Below are positions 7,751-8,551 of a DNA stretch of 8,551 bases, piece by piece. Below the pieces are notes generated by a model that had not been told where the DNA came from, searched no databases, and was given only the letters and a program-made list of their open reading frames with translations. Location: positions 86,923 to 95,473 of the forward strand of contig DENA01000013.1 of assembly GCA_002359465.1 (NCBI GenBank), given 5' to 3'. This stretch comes from Ruminococcaceae bacterium UBA2656 (GTDB lineage: Bacteria > Bacillota > Clostridia > Oscillospirales > Acutalibacteraceae). The translations under genes and the position numbers were made by a program. Position 1 is the stretch's first letter. Every line of letters begins with the position of its first letter.

Positions 7751-7810
7751 GATGAAGAATGAACAATGAATAATCATCTTTTTGGAACTTTTCATTTTTC
7801 ATTCTTCATC
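7751..7810. repeat. 60-base inverted repeat built of ATGAA-type units
   Basis: The arms 7751-7770 and 7791-7810 are reverse complements at 19 of 20 positions (mismatch C7764), around a 20-base loop. Each arm is made of near-tandem heptamers of the form xxATGAA. The stem is AT-rich with no T-tract after it on either strand, so it is a poor terminator. It occupies the spacer between the tepA-like stop (7817) and ftsK. It may be a dispersed palindromic or MITE-like element, or a 3' stabiliser of the tepA-like message. No target-site duplication is obvious. Confidence 0.75.
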
Positions 7811-7816
7811 AATCTT

Positions 7817-8551
7817 TTACGTCCTTTTGACGGTGTTTCTTCCTGTTTTGGGCTCCGTTTTCTTAACCCCTGTTTTTGGGGTCTTTGCTTCGGATTTTTT
7901 TCGCTGAACCTTATCTTTATCAATCATTTCATACAGGCAGTCAATCGCGGTTGAAAGACTTCCAAGAGAATCGATCAGCCCTTCGTTGACGGCTTCGTTG
8001 CCGTCCAGAACCGTTCCCACGTCCATAACCAGCTCCTGCGTGTTCATAGAAAGCTCATGGAACCGTTCGGGTGAAATACGGGAATTCTGTGTGACAAACC
8101 GGGTGATGCGCTCCTGCATGCGCTGAAAATATTCAAGGGTCTGCGGAACACCCAGCAGCATCCCGTTCATTCGGACGGGATGAATCGTCATCGTGGCGCT
8201 GGGGGCGATAAAGGAATGCTTTGCAGCGACAGCAAGCGGCACGCCAATAGAATGACCGCCGCCCAGTACGAGCGACACGGTCGGCTTTTTCATTCCCGCA
8301 ACCAGCTCCGCAAGGGCAAGCCCGGCTTCAACGTCTCCACCGACGGTGTTCAATATGATTAACAGCCCGTCTATGGTAGGTTCTTCCTCAATGGCGACGA
8401 GCTGCGGAATCACATGCTCATATTTTGTCGTCTTGTTCTGTGAAGGCAGAATATAATGTCCTTCAATCTGTCCGATAATGGTCAGACAATGAATCAGATG
8501 CTTCCCGTTGCCGGTAATAACCGATCCGGTGTCAATGATCTGGTCTGTCTG
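7817..8551 (-). CDS. tepA: ClpP-fold serine protease, TepA-like (5' end outside window)
   Basis: This matches the ClpP/crotonase-fold TepA (YmfB) group, described in Bacillus as translocation-enhancing protein. The frame stays open to the window end, giving 244 visible residues; the GTG at 8413 is internal, since clear family sequence precedes it ([20 protein letters not shown]). Further motifs are [27 protein letters not shown] with the nucleophile Ser (visible residue 101), and [10 protein letters not shown] with the catalytic His (124). The third triad residue is probably an Asp in the segment around [10 protein letters not shown], which I cannot fix. A Lys/Thr-rich tail of about 30 residues ends the protein. 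No signal peptide is visible, though the extreme N-terminus is missing. In Bacillus subtilis the order is tepA-ylzJ-spoIIIE; here no ylzJ-like gene intervenes. Family assignment strong, cellular role poorly known. Confidence 0.9.
   Translation of the reverse strand, partial: QTDQIIDTGSVITGNGKHLIHCLTIIGQIEGHYILPSQNKTTKYEHVIPQLVAIEEEPTIDGLLIILNTVGGDVEAGLALAELVAGMKKPTVSLVLGGGHSIGVPLAVAAKHSFIAPSATMTIHPVRMNGMLLGVPQTLEYFQRMQERITRFVTQNSRISPERFHELSMNTQELVMDVGTVLDGNEAVNEGLIDSLGSLSTAIDCLYEMIDKDKVQRKKSEAKTPKTGVKKTEPKTGRNTVKRT

Noticed and set aside
7751..7810. Inverted repeat as a CRISPR repeat or an insertion sequence end
   Set aside because: There is one inverted pair only, with no spacer-repeat periodicity, no transposase frame and no clear target duplication.
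8411..8413. GTG at 8413 as the start of the TepA-like gene
   Set aside because: The 46 codons upstream encode conserved TepA sequence ([18 protein letters not shown]), so the true start lies beyond the window.

Overview
The window looks like an ordinary chromosomal, vertically inherited stretch from a Gram-positive member of the Clostridia, probably in or near the Oscillospiraceae/Ruminococcaceae. The assignment rests on strong purine-rich ribosome-binding sites, sigma-A type promoters, a TepA-like protease next to an FtsK/SpoIIIE translocase as in Firmicutes, a Clostridia-style sensor kinase, and moderate GC with AT-rich intergenic spacers. Placement below class is inference. I see no tRNA, rRNA, CRISPR array, transposase or phage gene.

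Layout. The left part is read on the + strand: the 3' end of a membrane sensor histidine kinase (cut by the window start), a long hairpin directly after its stop, then a RodA/FtsW-type SEDS peptidoglycan polymerase with its own near-consensus promoter. The rest is read on the - strand. From right to left it holds a ClpP-fold TepA-type protein (cut by the window end), a 170-base spacer with a 60-base inverted repeat and a probable promoter, then a tight four-gene run: ftsK/spoIIIE, a YgiQ-family radical SAM protein, an exported ComEC-like metallo-beta-lactamase-fold protein and a small DUF3006 protein. The two convergent blocks meet at a bidirectional terminator at about 2041-2097.

Functionally, two genes belong to cell growth and division (SEDS polymerase, DNA translocase) and one to signalling (kinase). 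The TepA-ftsK order resembles the Bacillus order tepA-ylzJ-spoIIIE. The YgiQ, ComEC-like and DUF3006 genes appear co-transcribed with ftsK, given a 5-base gap, a 34-base overlap and a 36-base gap, but no shared pathway is known to me. The least explained items are the ComEC-like/DUF3006 pair and the inverted repeat upstream of ftsK. I found no convincing sign of a wholly new system.
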